Shown here: in pieces, positions 42,371-50,950 of the stretch
How the letters are laid out: each line of letters begins with the position of its first letter
How positions within the stretch are numbered: the first letter of the stretch is position 1
Assembly: GCA_045616665.1 (NCBI GenBank)
Contig: JAZLHE010000027.1
Coordinates: 1-56,092, forward strand
Length of the DNA stretch: 56,092 nucleotides
Origin: RUG11690 sp045616665
GTDB taxonomy: Bacteria > Bacteroidota > Bacteroidia > Bacteroidales > WCHB1-69
Direction of reading: 5' to 3'
The notes under the pieces: generated by a model
What the model was told of the DNA's origin: nothing
The model's database searches: none
The model's input: the letters and a program-made list of their open reading frames with translations, nothing else
Translations under genes and position numbers: made by a program

Positions 42371-44854
42371 ATGCTCACAATCATCGTCAATGAAACGCCG
42401 CTGCACATCCCCCGCGGCACGTCCCTGCAACTCGAAGCCAACAGCAGCATCTTCTCAACGGAGAAGATACAGGGCGACATCGTATTCACCTTCGACATAC
42501 CCGCCGAGGAGAATGACGAAGTCTTCCGGCACGCGCGTTTCACATACGTGCAGCGGTTGCGGAAACTTCCCTGCGCCGTGTCGGTCGGGGGCGTGGAGAT
42601 TGCCCGGGGCGACCTCTACATCCAGAAGGCGACCGACAAACTCTATTCCTGCGGCCTTGTGGTGAATCCCTTCCCAATGGGCTTCGCCGATGCGAAGCTC
42701 AGCGAAGACGACTACGGCGGCGACCTCGAAATCAGTGCCGCCGCCTCCAGCCACAATGCCGCCTGGGTGGATTTTCTGCGGAGCACACTCGCGGAAGACT
42801 CCCAGGTCAAGTTTCCGCTTTTCATTGACACCGCCTTTTACGGAAACGGGAACGCCGACTTCGGCTGGTTCCTGCTTCCGTCCGACACGGCGGACGACAG
42901 CCACGCCAGCGGTTTCCAGGCATCCCTGCAGACCAACGATTCCGTTGGAATGGACAGATGCTACATAAACCGCCTCTTCTTTGACGAAGACGGCGATGTC
43001 ATAGTCTCCCGAAACGGCAGCAGGGGCATCCGTCTTTTCAACAACCGGGAGGCAGGCAATCCCAACAGCTTTGCCTTTTGTCCGGCACTACGCCTCACGT
43101 GGCTGCTGGAAAAGGTCGTGAAGAACGGCGGCTACAACGCCGTGGGCGGATTCTTCGGAAATGCCGCCGCAAAGAGCGTTTTCTCCCAGAGCCTGCGGGC
43201 ACTTGACGGACAGCTTACGCAGTTCGCCAATGGGGAGGCAGGCTTGACAGCGCACATATCGCCGGAAGTCGATTTCTCGGACGAGCCGACAAATCTCACC
43301 TTCATAGCGCGCTTTATGGACGAAAACGGGAACGCGCATTACACGTTCACTCCCAGAAGTTCCGGCACTCACAGGTTTTCCGTAACTCTCAAGACCTACC
43401 TGCCTGCCAACGTCATCACCACGGGGACAACGGATGTGGTCGAGTACGGCCAAAACGTCACAAAGCCATTCGTGGAGGCGATGTTCCTGATGGTGCTGGG
43501 AACACAGAGTTCTTTAAGCACCTGCCTTTCAATACGCCTATATGGAGATTGGAGCAATATGCAGCCAATCTCAACCAACTGGGTGCAGCCCGTTTACTGC
43601 CGAATGTTCAAACCAGACCAGCTTTCCTCGTTCGGCTATGCCGGTGCTGGCTTCTATGAACTGCATTTCGACTTCACGCTTGAAAATATGCAGCAGGGCA
43701 GGCCGTACCGCTTCATTTTCGCCAAATGCAGGGGTATGAACGCGGCGGGGCAGGGCGTGCTTGGGCAGGTCTTTGTGAAGGACTTTGAGAACATCCCCAT
43801 CACGGAAGAGGCCGCCGCCTACTACGGCGTTTACAACTGCTTTGCAAACACGCTCCGATATTCGGAGCACGTGCCGGCTATGACAAACGCCGACTTCATC
43901 AGCACCATCTGCAACGCCTTCGGGCTTGCCTTCTTTGTGGATTCCTCCACACGGCAGGCGGAGTTCTCCTTTATCCGTGAAATATTGGAAAAATCCGGTT
44001 ATCTTGACCTATCCCAATACGCGATTGACAACGAAACCTCTATAGAGAAGCAGGATGAGAAAAAGTATGTGTACAAAATCCAGGGAATCTCTTCGGGAGA
44101 TACCGATGAGACAAAACTGCTTTCCCCGGTGGTCAATTTTGACGAATTGCCGGACGCGCTTTCAAACTACGGGAAAAGCTGTTTTGTGGAAAATGAGAAC
44201 GGCTACCGAACATCCGTGAGGGAGGGAGACGCAGTTTCCAACTGGGTGTTTCGTTGGAAGACATCGGACGGAGCCGACCGAACGTTGGAGGTCGGAGACG
44301 GGGAAGAGGAGGAGGTTTCGCCGTCCTTCAAAGTCCCCACGATGAAGGTCACGGACGAGAAAACGCAGCATAGCGAGTTCCTGATGCAGATTGAAACAGC
44401 CGGGTGCAGCCCCCTCTTCGACACTGGCAGCACCGACTTCGAGATGGTGCTGGTTTCCTATTTCGGTCGCAGGCGGCTGAACTGCACGCAGTTCGGCAGT
44501 CCATACTTCGAGGAAGCAAGACCGACCTGCCTCAATAGAAACGGCATCCTCCAGGACGGAATTTCTCTGACGGTCGGCGGTGAGAAATCCGTAGGGGAAT
44601 TGTGGGTGAAGCCCTGGCTTGACTTTCTCGCAGGATTCGAGAAAGTCAAATACAGATTCCTGCTTCCGTTGTCGGCTTTCCTGCAGTTGTGGCAACTGCT
44701 CAAGCCGCAAAACGTACCCGCCGAAAGGCAGACACGCTGGCTATTCGTCAATAATGTGAGGAGCCTGCCCATAAAGATCACCTTCCAATTCACAGAAGGC
44801 AGGGAATTGGTTGTGGCAGAAGTGGAAGCCGCCAAGAGGAAGGTGGAACTTTAA
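42371..44854 (+). CDS. Large phage tail/baseplate protein (827 aa)
   Basis: The product is 827 residues, beta-rich with many aromatic residues. The first part (IFSTEKIQGDIVFTFDIPAEENDEVF) resembles the start of tail-hub proteins found in Bacteroidota phages as far as I recall. The middle contains FISTICNAFGLAFFVDSSTRQAEFSFIREILE, typical of hub (gp27-like) domains that bind the central spike. It ends the tail operon. Its stop codon overlaps the integrase stop on the other strand by 4 bp (TTAA at 44851-44854). Confidence 0.6.
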   Translation: MLTIIVNETPLHIPRGTSLQLEANSSIFSTEKIQGDIVFTFDIPAEENDEVFRHARFTYVQRLRKLPCAVSVGGVEIARGDLYIQKATDKLYSCGLVVNPFPMGFADAKLSEDDYGGDLEISAAASSHNAAWVDFLRSTLAEDSQVKFPLFIDTAFYGNGNADFGWFLLPSDTADDSHASGFQASLQTNDSVGMDRCYINRLFFDEDGDVIVSRNGSRGIRLFNNREAGNPNSFAFCPALRLTWLLEKVVKNGGYNAVGGFFGNAAAKSVFSQSLRALDGQLTQFANGEAGLTAHISPEVDFSDEPTNLTFIARFMDENGNAHYTFTPRSSGTHRFSVTLKTYLPANVITTGTTDVVEYGQNVTKPFVEAMFLMVLGTQSSLSTCLSIRLYGDWSNMQPISTNWVQPVYCRMFKPDQLSSFGYAGAGFYELHFDFTLENMQQGRPYRFIFAKCRGMNAAGQGVLGQVFVKDFENIPITEEAAAYYGVYNCFANTLRYSEHVPAMTNADFISTICNAFGLAFFVDSSTRQAEFSFIREILEKSGYLDLSQYAIDNETSIEKQDEKKYVYKIQGISSGDTDETKLLSPVVNFDELPDALSNYGKSCFVENENGYRTSVREGDAVSNWVFRWKTSDGADRTLEVGDGEEEEVSPSFKVPTMKVTDEKTQHSEFLMQIETAGCSPLFDTGSTDFEMVLVSYFGRRRLNCTQFGSPYFEEARPTCLNRNGILQDGISLTVGGEKSVGELWVKPWLDFLAGFEKVKYRFLLPLSAFLQLWQLLKPQNVPAERQTRWLFVNNVRSLPIKITFQFTEGRELVVAEVEAAKRKVEL

Positions 44855-46080
44855 TCGCCTTTTATTGACGATTCCTTATTTTCGTTTGAAGAGAAAGAAG
44901 GTGTCTTTTTGTTGAGAATATCTCTTAAATTGGGGTCTGCGTGTTTTGTGTAAATCGTAGTCATTTCAAGTGAATGATGGTCAGCCAACTGCTTTACAGA
45001 AAGCGGGTCTATGCCGTTTTTAATCATATCCGTCATACCCGTGTCACGGAAAGAATAGAGTTGCATTTCTTCTGGAAGACTTAGTGCTTTTCTTATTCTG
45101 ACCCATTGCTTTGAAAGGGTCGCATCCCCCATTCTTTTGGAACAGGTCTTAAATCCGTCTCCGAAAATGTAGTCCGTTCCCTTCCCGTATTGTATTCCAA
45201 TATCAAGGAAATTTTTCAATATTTCATCGGTAAGCGGGACTGTCCTTTCGTGCCCGTTTTTCGCCACCTCCTTTCTAATCAACAGCTGTTTGTTGGCAAA
45301 TGAAATATCATTTACTACAAGGTAGCGTAACTCTTTGGGACGTATCAGACTTCCGTAGATTAGTTTTATCATAAGAAGAAGACTTGGATTCTTGAATTTC
45401 AAGTGTTCCTCAACTCTATTTCTTGTTTCTTCCGGAATCAGCACGCGCTTTTTCTCTTCCGCTTTCCTTGTCTTTATCTTTAGAAAGTGATTTTCCTTGC
45501 AATAACACTTGTCCACCATCCAACTGAAAAACGCACTTCCCTGCTTTATATATGTATTGTAAGAATGTGCGGATAAATCCTCTCCATTAGGATTTTTCCT
45601 TTCAAGGAAGATGTAGTCCATAAATCGCACGACCATTGTGTGGGAAATCATTGATGAGTATATTCCTTTCTGCTGTTTCTCAATCCATTCGCAGAAGACT
45701 TTGATGAAAGTCTTATACGTTCTATAAGTTGCTGGACGCAAAGTCTTTTCGACTTCGTTCATATACATATCCGCCACGTCCTGGATTGGCGTGTACATTC
45801 GGGAATCCTCACCGGAGAAGAATGGATTCCAGCCCGTTGAGAGCTTCATATTCAGCGCAAGAATGATGTTGTTGATGTGCTTTTTAGCATCTGTTTTGGA
45901 AGGATAACGGTCAAGGAGCCGTTTGAGTCGGATTTTCTTTCGCTGCAATTCCTGCGTTTGAGGATTCTCAACATAATACTCGATAAGCCATCCAGACTTG
46001 TTAGTCTTTAATGTCGCTGGCAGGTAGTTTGTCGCAGCATACTGCGAAGATACTGCTAATCTGTTTTGAGTTGTAGGCAT
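44851..46080 (-). CDS. Tyrosine recombinase (prophage integrase)
   Basis: The product is 409 residues from the ATG at 46080 (MPTTQNRLAVSSQY); an upstream extension would run through the tRNA gene. The N-terminal 110 residues form the arm-binding part, 120-215 a SAM-like core-binding domain (MYMNEVEKTLRPATYRTYKTFIKVF). The catalytic domain has Arg in GSLIRPKELR (about 244), Arg in YSFRDTG (about 343), His in LADHHSLEM and the nucleophile Tyr in TTIYTKH (about 376). The usual HxxR His is Tyr (YSFR). It is on the minus strand, facing the tail genes, with attachment at the tRNA-Ser 3' end. Confidence 0.9.
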   Translation of the reverse strand: MPTTQNRLAVSSQYAATNYLPATLKTNKSGWLIEYYVENPQTQELQRKKIRLKRLLDRYPSKTDAKKHINNIILALNMKLSTGWNPFFSGEDSRMYTPIQDVADMYMNEVEKTLRPATYRTYKTFIKVFCEWIEKQQKGIYSSMISHTMVVRFMDYIFLERKNPNGEDLSAHSYNTYIKQGSAFFSWMVDKCYCKENHFLKIKTRKAEEKKRVLIPEETRNRVEEHLKFKNPSLLLMIKLIYGSLIRPKELRYLVVNDISFANKQLLIRKEVAKNGHERTVPLTDEILKNFLDIGIQYGKGTDYIFGDGFKTCSKRMGDATLSKQWVRIRKALSLPEEMQLYSFRDTGMTDMIKNGIDPLSVKQLADHHSLEMTTIYTKHADPNLRDILNKKTPSFSSNENKESSIKGD

Positions 46081-46229
46081 TTTTTTTTTGGCTTTGGAAG
46101 TATTTTGCCAAAAAACTGCTGTGATTGAATGGTCTTGGTCTATCTTCTCGCCAAAACCTTTTTGTCTCGTTTCTGTCTCAGTGAAAACGCAAAAATCAGT
46201 AATCGCTATTTGCAAATTACTGATTTTCA

Positions 46230-46275
46230 ACGCCTTTCGGACTTCTGCGGAGAGAGAGGGATTCGAACCCCCGGA
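46230..46275. other. Attachment junction at tRNA-Ser 3' end
   Basis: The integrase gene begins only 168 bp from the tRNA 3' end and points away from it, the usual layout at an att site. The core should be part of the tRNA 3' half (around 46248-46275). The second copy (attL) is not present between 1 and 3267. Confidence 0.6.
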
Positions 46276-46332
46276 GGTGTGACCCTCAACGGTTTTCAAG
46301 ACCGCCGCATTCGACCGCTCTGCCATCTCTCC
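46248..46332 (-). tRNA. tRNA-Ser(TGA)
   Basis: The gene reads from 46332 to 46248. The acceptor stem ggagaga pairs with tctctcc, the discriminator is G, and no CCA is encoded. The anticodon is TGA (plus-strand 46296-46298) in the loop cttgaaaac. A long variable arm (gagggtcacacctc region) is typical for a class II serine tRNA. The T arm has gttcgaatc. The prophage integrated at its 3' end and left the gene intact. Confidence 0.95.
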
Positions 46333-46337
46333 ACTTG

Positions 46338-46367
46338 CAAAAGTACGAAAATTTTTATTGCCTGCAA
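46338..46367 (-). promoter_or_regulatory. Promoter of tRNA-Ser
   Basis: On the minus strand a -33 TTG (46367-46365) is separated by exactly 19 bp from TACTTTTG (46345-46338), matching the Bacteroidota TTTG-N19-TAnnTTTG arrangement, 5 bp before the tRNA 5' end. Confidence 0.8.
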
Positions 46368-46462
46368 CATTTTTTCAAAAAAAATTTTTTTACCTTATTT
46401 TCAGGCAAAAATGACTGAAAAACTTTCTTATACAAAAATATATTATATATAAAAAAAATTAG

Positions 46463-46470
46463 TATTTTTG
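46463..46470 (+). promoter_or_regulatory. Promoter -7 element upstream of ribE
   Basis: TATTTTTG followed by cagaataaaat lies 32 bp before the ribE ATG. The -33 region is A+T-rich without a clear TTTG. Confidence 0.5.
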
Positions 46471-46502
46471 CAGAATAAAATATTTCAAAAATTAGGAATG
46501 TT

Positions 46503-47117
46503 ATGTTTACGGGAATCGTTGAGAAAACTGGGAAAATCATCAAAATAGAAAAGGAAAACACGAACTACCATTTCACCATAGAAGTGGATTTCGCCGATGA
46601 GCTGACGATAGATCAAAGTATGGCTCACGACGGATGCTGCTTAACCGTGGTCAGCATCAATCCCGAAAAAAAACAGTACGTGGTAACCGCCATGGACGAA
46701 ACAATGCTGAAAACCAACCTCAGCCATTGGGAAGTGGGCTACGAAGTCAACTTGGAACGCAGTATGAAGATGGACGGACGTTTTGACGGCCACATCGTAC
46801 AGGGTCACGTGGATCAGACCGCCACTTGCGAAAAAGTGGTGGATGAAAACGGAAGTTGGCGTTACTATTTCACCTACGACAGCAGCAAGAACAACTTCAC
46901 GGTTCCCAAGGGTTCCATTTCCGTCAACGGCACCAGTCTGACCGTAGTGGATTCCGAAAAAGGCAGATTTTCCGTCGCCATCATTCCCTACACCCATAAA
47001 ATGACCAACTTCCACAACTTCAAACCCGGCACCGTGGTCAACATCGAATTTGACGTTTTCGGAAAATACGTGCAAAGATTATTGGAGCAATACTTCGCCG
47101 ATCAGAATAATAAATAA
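46503..47117 (+). CDS. ribE: Riboflavin synthase alpha chain
   Basis: This 204-residue protein is of the usual length. It consists of two tandem lumazine-binding barrels. The start is the diagnostic MFTGIVEKTGKI, the first barrel has SMAHDGCCLTV, and the second has MDGRFDGHIVQGHVDQTA and KGSISVNGTSLTVV. It converts two molecules of 6,7-dimethyl-8-ribityllumazine into riboflavin and the pyrimidinedione product in the cytosol. It is followed by the T9SS gene porW-like after 43 bp. It is the first chromosomal protein gene beyond the prophage. Confidence 0.95.
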   Translation: MFTGIVEKTGKIIKIEKENTNYHFTIEVDFADELTIDQSMAHDGCCLTVVSINPEKKQYVVTAMDETMLKTNLSHWEVGYEVNLERSMKMDGRFDGHIVQGHVDQTATCEKVVDENGSWRYYFTYDSSKNNFTVPKGSISVNGTSLTVVDSEKGRFSVAIIPYTHKMTNFHNFKPGTVVNIEFDVFGKYVQRLLEQYFADQNNK

Positions 47118-47160
47118 CAACCTCATTCGTTATTACTCTTTAACCTAATACGAAAGAAAA

Positions 47161-49851
47161 TTGAAAACCAAGAAATTCACATACTACTTCATCGGTATCG
47201 TCTTGACGATAGGGTTGTTGCTGTCCAATTCGTGTTCGACTCGAAAAAACACCTTCCCCAATCGAGCCTTCCACAATACCACGGCACGGTTTAATGTCTA
47301 TTTCAACGGCAACGAGGCGTTAAAAGCCGGTGAGGCCGACTTGGAAACGAAAGTCAAGGACAACTACACCACACTTCTTCCCGTTTATAATTACCCGGCC
47401 AAAAACGACCTCGGCTCCATCCTGCCGTCAATGGACAGGGTGATTCAAAAATCGTCCAAGTGCATTTACAAGCACTCGATGTTCATTCGCGGGAAAGAGT
47501 ATGTGAAAACCATCGACAACGCCTACTTTATTATGGGCAAGGCGTATTTTCACAAGCAAGACTACAACCAGGCCCAAAGAATGTTCAACTACATTGAACA
47601 CACCTACAAGGAATCCGACATCAAGGTGGAAGCCAAGATTATGAATGCCCGTACGGCACTCCGACAGAATTACTACACTCGTGCCTTCGACTTGCTGAAT
47701 GAGGCAGATCACGCCGTCTATCAGAAAAAATCCAAAAAACTCAACGTTTTGTACAACGCCGCAATGGCAGAATATCATCTAACCGCTCCAGACGGGGAAA
47801 TGGAAAGTGCCATTGACTATATCAACGAAACCATCGCCAACAATCCCAAACGACAATTCAAGACAAGGCTTTACTTTATCCGCGGACAACTGTATGAAAT
47901 GATGGGACAAACCACGGAAGCCCACCGCAGTTTCCAGACCGTTATCAAACGCACGCCCCCATACGATATGGAATTCAGCGCCCAAATGCACCTGGCCACC
48001 AACTACGACGGCAGCAAAGAAGCAAAAGCACGGATTCTAAAGGAATTGCGGAAGATGTTGGACGAAAAGAAAAACGAAGACTACAAGGACCAAATCTACT
48101 ATGCCATTTCTGAAATCTATCGCATTGACGAAGAGATTGATGAACGCAAGGAAAACCTGGCACTTTCAGTGGCTTCTTACAGCAACAACGACTACCAACG
48201 AACCTTTTCAAGCTTGAAATTGGCCGATATTTATTTTGAAGAGGAAGACTATATGAATGCTCAAAATTACTACGACACGGCAACGATGAGCATTCCCAAG
48301 AACTATCCCGGTTACGACAACATCATCAAAAAGGCGAATGTATTGAGGGAATTAACCGACAACCTCAAAATGATTGACCTTCAAGACAGTTTGCAACGCA
48401 TTGCCAAGATGAGCGAAGCCCAACGCAACAGCTGGGTGCAGAAAATGATTGCCGCCTATACCGAAAAAGAACGGAGGGAAGCGGAAGAGGAAGCCGCCCG
48501 AATGCTGGCCCTACAATCCACGGCGGGCATGGCGAACATCAATGTCAGCAACAACCAAAGCGGCAAATGGTACTTCTACAACACCGCCTTGCTGTCATCA
48601 GGCCAAACGGAATTCTACAGACGTTGGGGCAACAGAAAGTTGGAAGACTATTGGCGCATCAGCAACAAGCAGCAGATTTCGTTTGAAGATATGGCAGCGC
48701 TTAATAATCCTAATGCCGTACAAGACAGCGTGGAGTACGACGAGGACGGAAATCCCATCCCCAAACGGGAAACCGACCCCAAAAAGCCGGCCTACTATAC
48801 CCAAGACCTTCCTTTGACCCAGGCAGCAATGGACTCTTCCAATGCCTTGGTCGTAGAAGCCCTGTACAACTGCGCCCTTATCTATATGGAACAACTCAAC
48901 GACTACAAGCGCGCCAACGAAACGCTCAAAAAACTCATTCAGCGTTATCCTGATCACGACTTGGCCATTTCTTCCATTTATCTGCTATACCTTAATTATT
49001 CCAAAGAAGGAGACCAAACGCAGGCGGATCATTACAAAAACATCATTCTCACGCAATATGCCAATACCGATTACGCAAGGATTATCTCCGACCCGACCTA
49101 TTACTTGAGATTGGAAGAAAAGATGAAAGAAAACGAGCGTAAATACGATGTGGCCTACGATTATTACAGCAAGAAACAATGGCAAAAGACCATTGACATA
49201 GCCAACAGTGTTTTACCCAATTGCACAGACGTGGTGTTGGCCTCCAAATTTGCCTATTTGCGTGCGGTCGCCGTTGGACAAACAATGGGAGAGGACTCTT
49301 TGAAACGCGCCCTTTCCAATGTCATCATCAACTTCCCGAATACCGAAGTGGAAACCCTGGCCCGCATCTACTTATCCAACTTTGCCGCAGACGTCAACCA
49401 GACATTGGCACAGGCAGGCGACACCACAGCCCAAAAAGCCGTGGCCCAAGCCGCCAAAAAAGCCGCCTCGCCCTTTGTGGACAAACCAGACGAAATTCAT
49501 TACGTGGTGATCATCCTTAATTCAAGTGCCGTGCCTATGCAAACGGTGAAAGACGAAATTGCCAACTTCAATCGTGAATTTTTCAGTCTGGAACAATTTA
49601 ATATGAATAGCTTTTTCATCAATAAAACAGACCAAATGATAACGATTTCGAAGTTCAAGAACAAGTCTGTGGCGATGAACTACTACAATATTATGATTAA
49701 GAATCACGTTTTTGCCACCCATCTCAGTGCCAAGGACTTCGTGATTTATCCTATGGCCGCCGGCAACTACACGACTTACTATAATATGAAAGACAAACGG
49801 GATATGTATCCTGAATTTTTCAATGATAATTACCACAACGACAACAAATAA
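47161..49851 (+). CDS. porW: PorW/SprE-like T9SS lipoprotein with TPRs
   Basis: The product is 896 residues, starting at TTG 47161 because no ATG gives the signal peptide. Residues 1-25 form a lipoprotein signal (LLLSNSC). TPR-type helices fill about 35-420 (AYFIMGKAYFHKQDYNQAQRMFNYIE). A central low-complexity stretch and a WYFYNTALLSSGQTEFYRRWGNRKLEDYWR segment follow, typical of SprE/PorW. The C-terminal part has another TPR set and a final IILNSSAVPMQTVKDEIANFNREFF domain. PorW is an outer-membrane component needed for type IX secretion and, in gliding species, motility. Place next to bactofilin matches other Bacteroidota. Confidence 0.75.
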   Translation: MKTKKFTYYFIGIVLTIGLLLSNSCSTRKNTFPNRAFHNTTARFNVYFNGNEALKAGEADLETKVKDNYTTLLPVYNYPAKNDLGSILPSMDRVIQKSSKCIYKHSMFIRGKEYVKTIDNAYFIMGKAYFHKQDYNQAQRMFNYIEHTYKESDIKVEAKIMNARTALRQNYYTRAFDLLNEADHAVYQKKSKKLNVLYNAAMAEYHLTAPDGEMESAIDYINETIANNPKRQFKTRLYFIRGQLYEMMGQTTEAHRSFQTVIKRTPPYDMEFSAQMHLATNYDGSKEAKARILKELRKMLDEKKNEDYKDQIYYAISEIYRIDEEIDERKENLALSVASYSNNDYQRTFSSLKLADIYFEEEDYMNAQNYYDTATMSIPKNYPGYDNIIKKANVLRELTDNLKMIDLQDSLQRIAKMSEAQRNSWVQKMIAAYTEKERREAEEEAARMLALQSTAGMANINVSNNQSGKWYFYNTALLSSGQTEFYRRWGNRKLEDYWRISNKQQISFEDMAALNNPNAVQDSVEYDEDGNPIPKRETDPKKPAYYTQDLPLTQAAMDSSNALVVEALYNCALIYMEQLNDYKRANETLKKLIQRYPDHDLAISSIYLLYLNYSKEGDQTQADHYKNIILTQYANTDYARIISDPTYYLRLEEKMKENERKYDVAYDYYSKKQWQKTIDIANSVLPNCTDVVLASKFAYLRAVAVGQTMGEDSLKRALSNVIINFPNTEVETLARIYLSNFAADVNQTLAQAGDTTAQKAVAQAAKKAASPFVDKPDEIHYVVIILNSSAVPMQTVKDEIANFNREFFSLEQFNMNSFFINKTDQMITISKFKNKSVAMNYYNIMIKNHVFATHLSAKDFVIYPMAAGNYTTYYNMKDKRDMYPEFFNDNYHNDNK

Positions 49852-49874
49852 TAATAACATAAAATTTTTGTATT

Positions 49875-50279
49875 ATGGCAAAATTATACGAATCAGAAGA
49901 AGACATGAATCAGACCGTCAATGTCATTTCGGCAGGAACAATGATTACCGGAGACGTGGTCTGCACCGGCGATTTGAGAATTGACGGCAACATCAAGGGA
50001 ACCGTGAAATCCAAAGCCAAAATCATCGTAGGAAGAAGCGGCATCATTGACGGCGACATCACTTCCCGCGCCATTGAAATTGAAGGCAATGTCAAATCCA
50101 ACATCAACGTGGTGGACTTATTGACACTGAAATCGACGGCCAACTTAGTGGGCAACATTTGTGTTGGGAAAATAGCCATTGAACCGGGTGCCAACTTCGC
50201 GGGCAACTGCAAAATGCAAGGCGGTTCCAAGGTAGAAGCACCAGCCGCTGCCCCTGTCAATCTCAATAAAGTTCAATAA
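49875..50279 (+). CDS. Bactofilin
   Basis: The product is 134 residues. The central right-handed beta-helix is visible as repeated short strands with Ile/Val and Gly turns (TMITGDVVCTGDLRIDGNIKGTVKSKAKI, then GIIDGDITSRAIEIEGNVKSNI). Flanking ends are short and Pro/Ala-rich. Bactofilins polymerise without nucleotide and act as scaffolds for cell-shape or surface machines. It follows the porW-like gene by 23 bp and precedes atpZ. Confidence 0.9.
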   Translation: MAKLYESEEDMNQTVNVISAGTMITGDVVCTGDLRIDGNIKGTVKSKAKIIVGRSGIIDGDITSRAIEIEGNVKSNINVVDLLTLKSTANLVGNICVGKIAIEPGANFAGNCKMQGGSKVEAPAAAPVNLNKVQ

Positions 50280-50287
50280 TTGTCCAA

Positions 50288-50548
50288 GTGTCTTCATCAC
50301 CACGTAAAAAGCCCAAGCTCACCCGGTCACTGAATCACTATGCCCGATATTCGAATATGGCATTTCAAATGATGCTCATTATCGTGATAGGTGTTTTTGG
50401 AGGCATTAAATTGGATGAAAAGTTGAACAGCAAGCCAATTTTCACCTTGGTTTGTTCTATAGCAGGGTTAGTCGTGGCTCTTTATGTGGTTATCAAAGAC
50501 GTATTGAGATCAAAGCCCAACAATTATGGCAAAAAAGATACCGATTAA
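50288..50548 (+). CDS. atpZ: AtpZ/AtpI-family F0F1 ATPase accessory protein
   Basis: The product is 86 residues from a GTG at 50288. After a basic N-terminus it has two transmembrane helices (about 27-43 and 50-69) with the conserved Gly-Gly-x-x-Leu-Asp segment between them (FGGIKLDEKLNSKP), characteristic of AtpZ. It is linked to assembly of the c-ring and to Mg/Ca uptake in ATP synthase operons. The next gene overlaps its end by 23 bp. Confidence 0.85.
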   Translation: MSSSPRKKPKLTRSLNHYARYSNMAFQMMLIIVIGVFGGIKLDEKLNSKPIFTLVCSIAGLVVALYVVIKDVLRSKPNNYGKKDTD

Positions 50549-50948
50549 GAAATTCTCGATCCGGCTGATCGTTTTCTCAGCCATCATCGCCGGCTTGTCC
50601 GTTGTGATGCAATTGTTGCTGCCGCAATGGGCAAGTCCCGCACTTCCTTTCATCGTCCTATTCTTTTTTGTGGTTTCGCTTTTCACCCTATACATCGTAC
50701 TTCGTGACGACACGGGAAGAAACGACAGAAAATTCGTATCCGGCTATATGTTATCGCGCATGGTAAAGTTCTTTTCCTGCATTATCTTTATAGTCCTTTA
50801 TCTTCTGTTATGTCCTCCGAGCGACCGCATACGTTTTGTCGTGGCTTTTCTTATCATATATTTTGCCTATTCTGTTTTCGAAGTCATCATTTTGAAGAAA
50901 GAAAACGAAGGTCATACATCCATTACCGATCAAAATAAACAAGCATAA
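50526..50948 (+). CDS. Four-helix membrane protein of the ATP synthase neighbourhood
   Basis: The product is 140 residues. Four hydrophobic helices (about 12-30, 39-60, 78-97 and 103-123) are separated by charged loops. The C-terminus is polar. Proteins of this size in this place between atpZ and atpB or unrelated genes are common in Bacteroidota and may replace AtpI. No catalytic motif is present. It ends 2 bp before queA. Confidence 0.6.
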   Translation: MAKKIPIKKFSIRLIVFSAIIAGLSVVMQLLLPQWASPALPFIVLFFFVVSLFTLYIVLRDDTGRNDRKFVSGYMLSRMVKFFSCIIFIVLYLLLCPPSDRIRFVVAFLIIYFAYSVFEVIILKKENEGHTSITDQNKQA

Positions 50949-50950
50949 AA

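Larger units (their letters stand above)
3268..46248. mobile_element. Integrated tailed-phage prophage, left end probably lost
   Basis: This is a contiguous set of lysis, replication, head, packaging, tail and integrase genes ending at the 3' end of a tRNA-Ser gene. All core genes except the integrase are on the plus strand, usually with ATGA overlaps. A tape measure of about 1,355 residues and separate tail-tube and baseplate-like genes imply a long tail (siphovirus-like morphology is inferred). The left border is the IS21 element. No repressor, excisionase or attL repeat is seen, so it may be defective. Four cargo insertions split the late region. Confidence 0.85.

Noticed and set aside
3268..46248. 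Diversity-generating retroelement near the tail-fibre genes
   Set aside because: No reverse transcriptase gene and no template/variable repeat pair was seen near the fibre-like genes.
46081..46326. 82-codon N-terminal extension of the integrase
   Set aside because: It would be translated from the tRNA-Ser gene; the ATG at 46080 gives a normal integrase.
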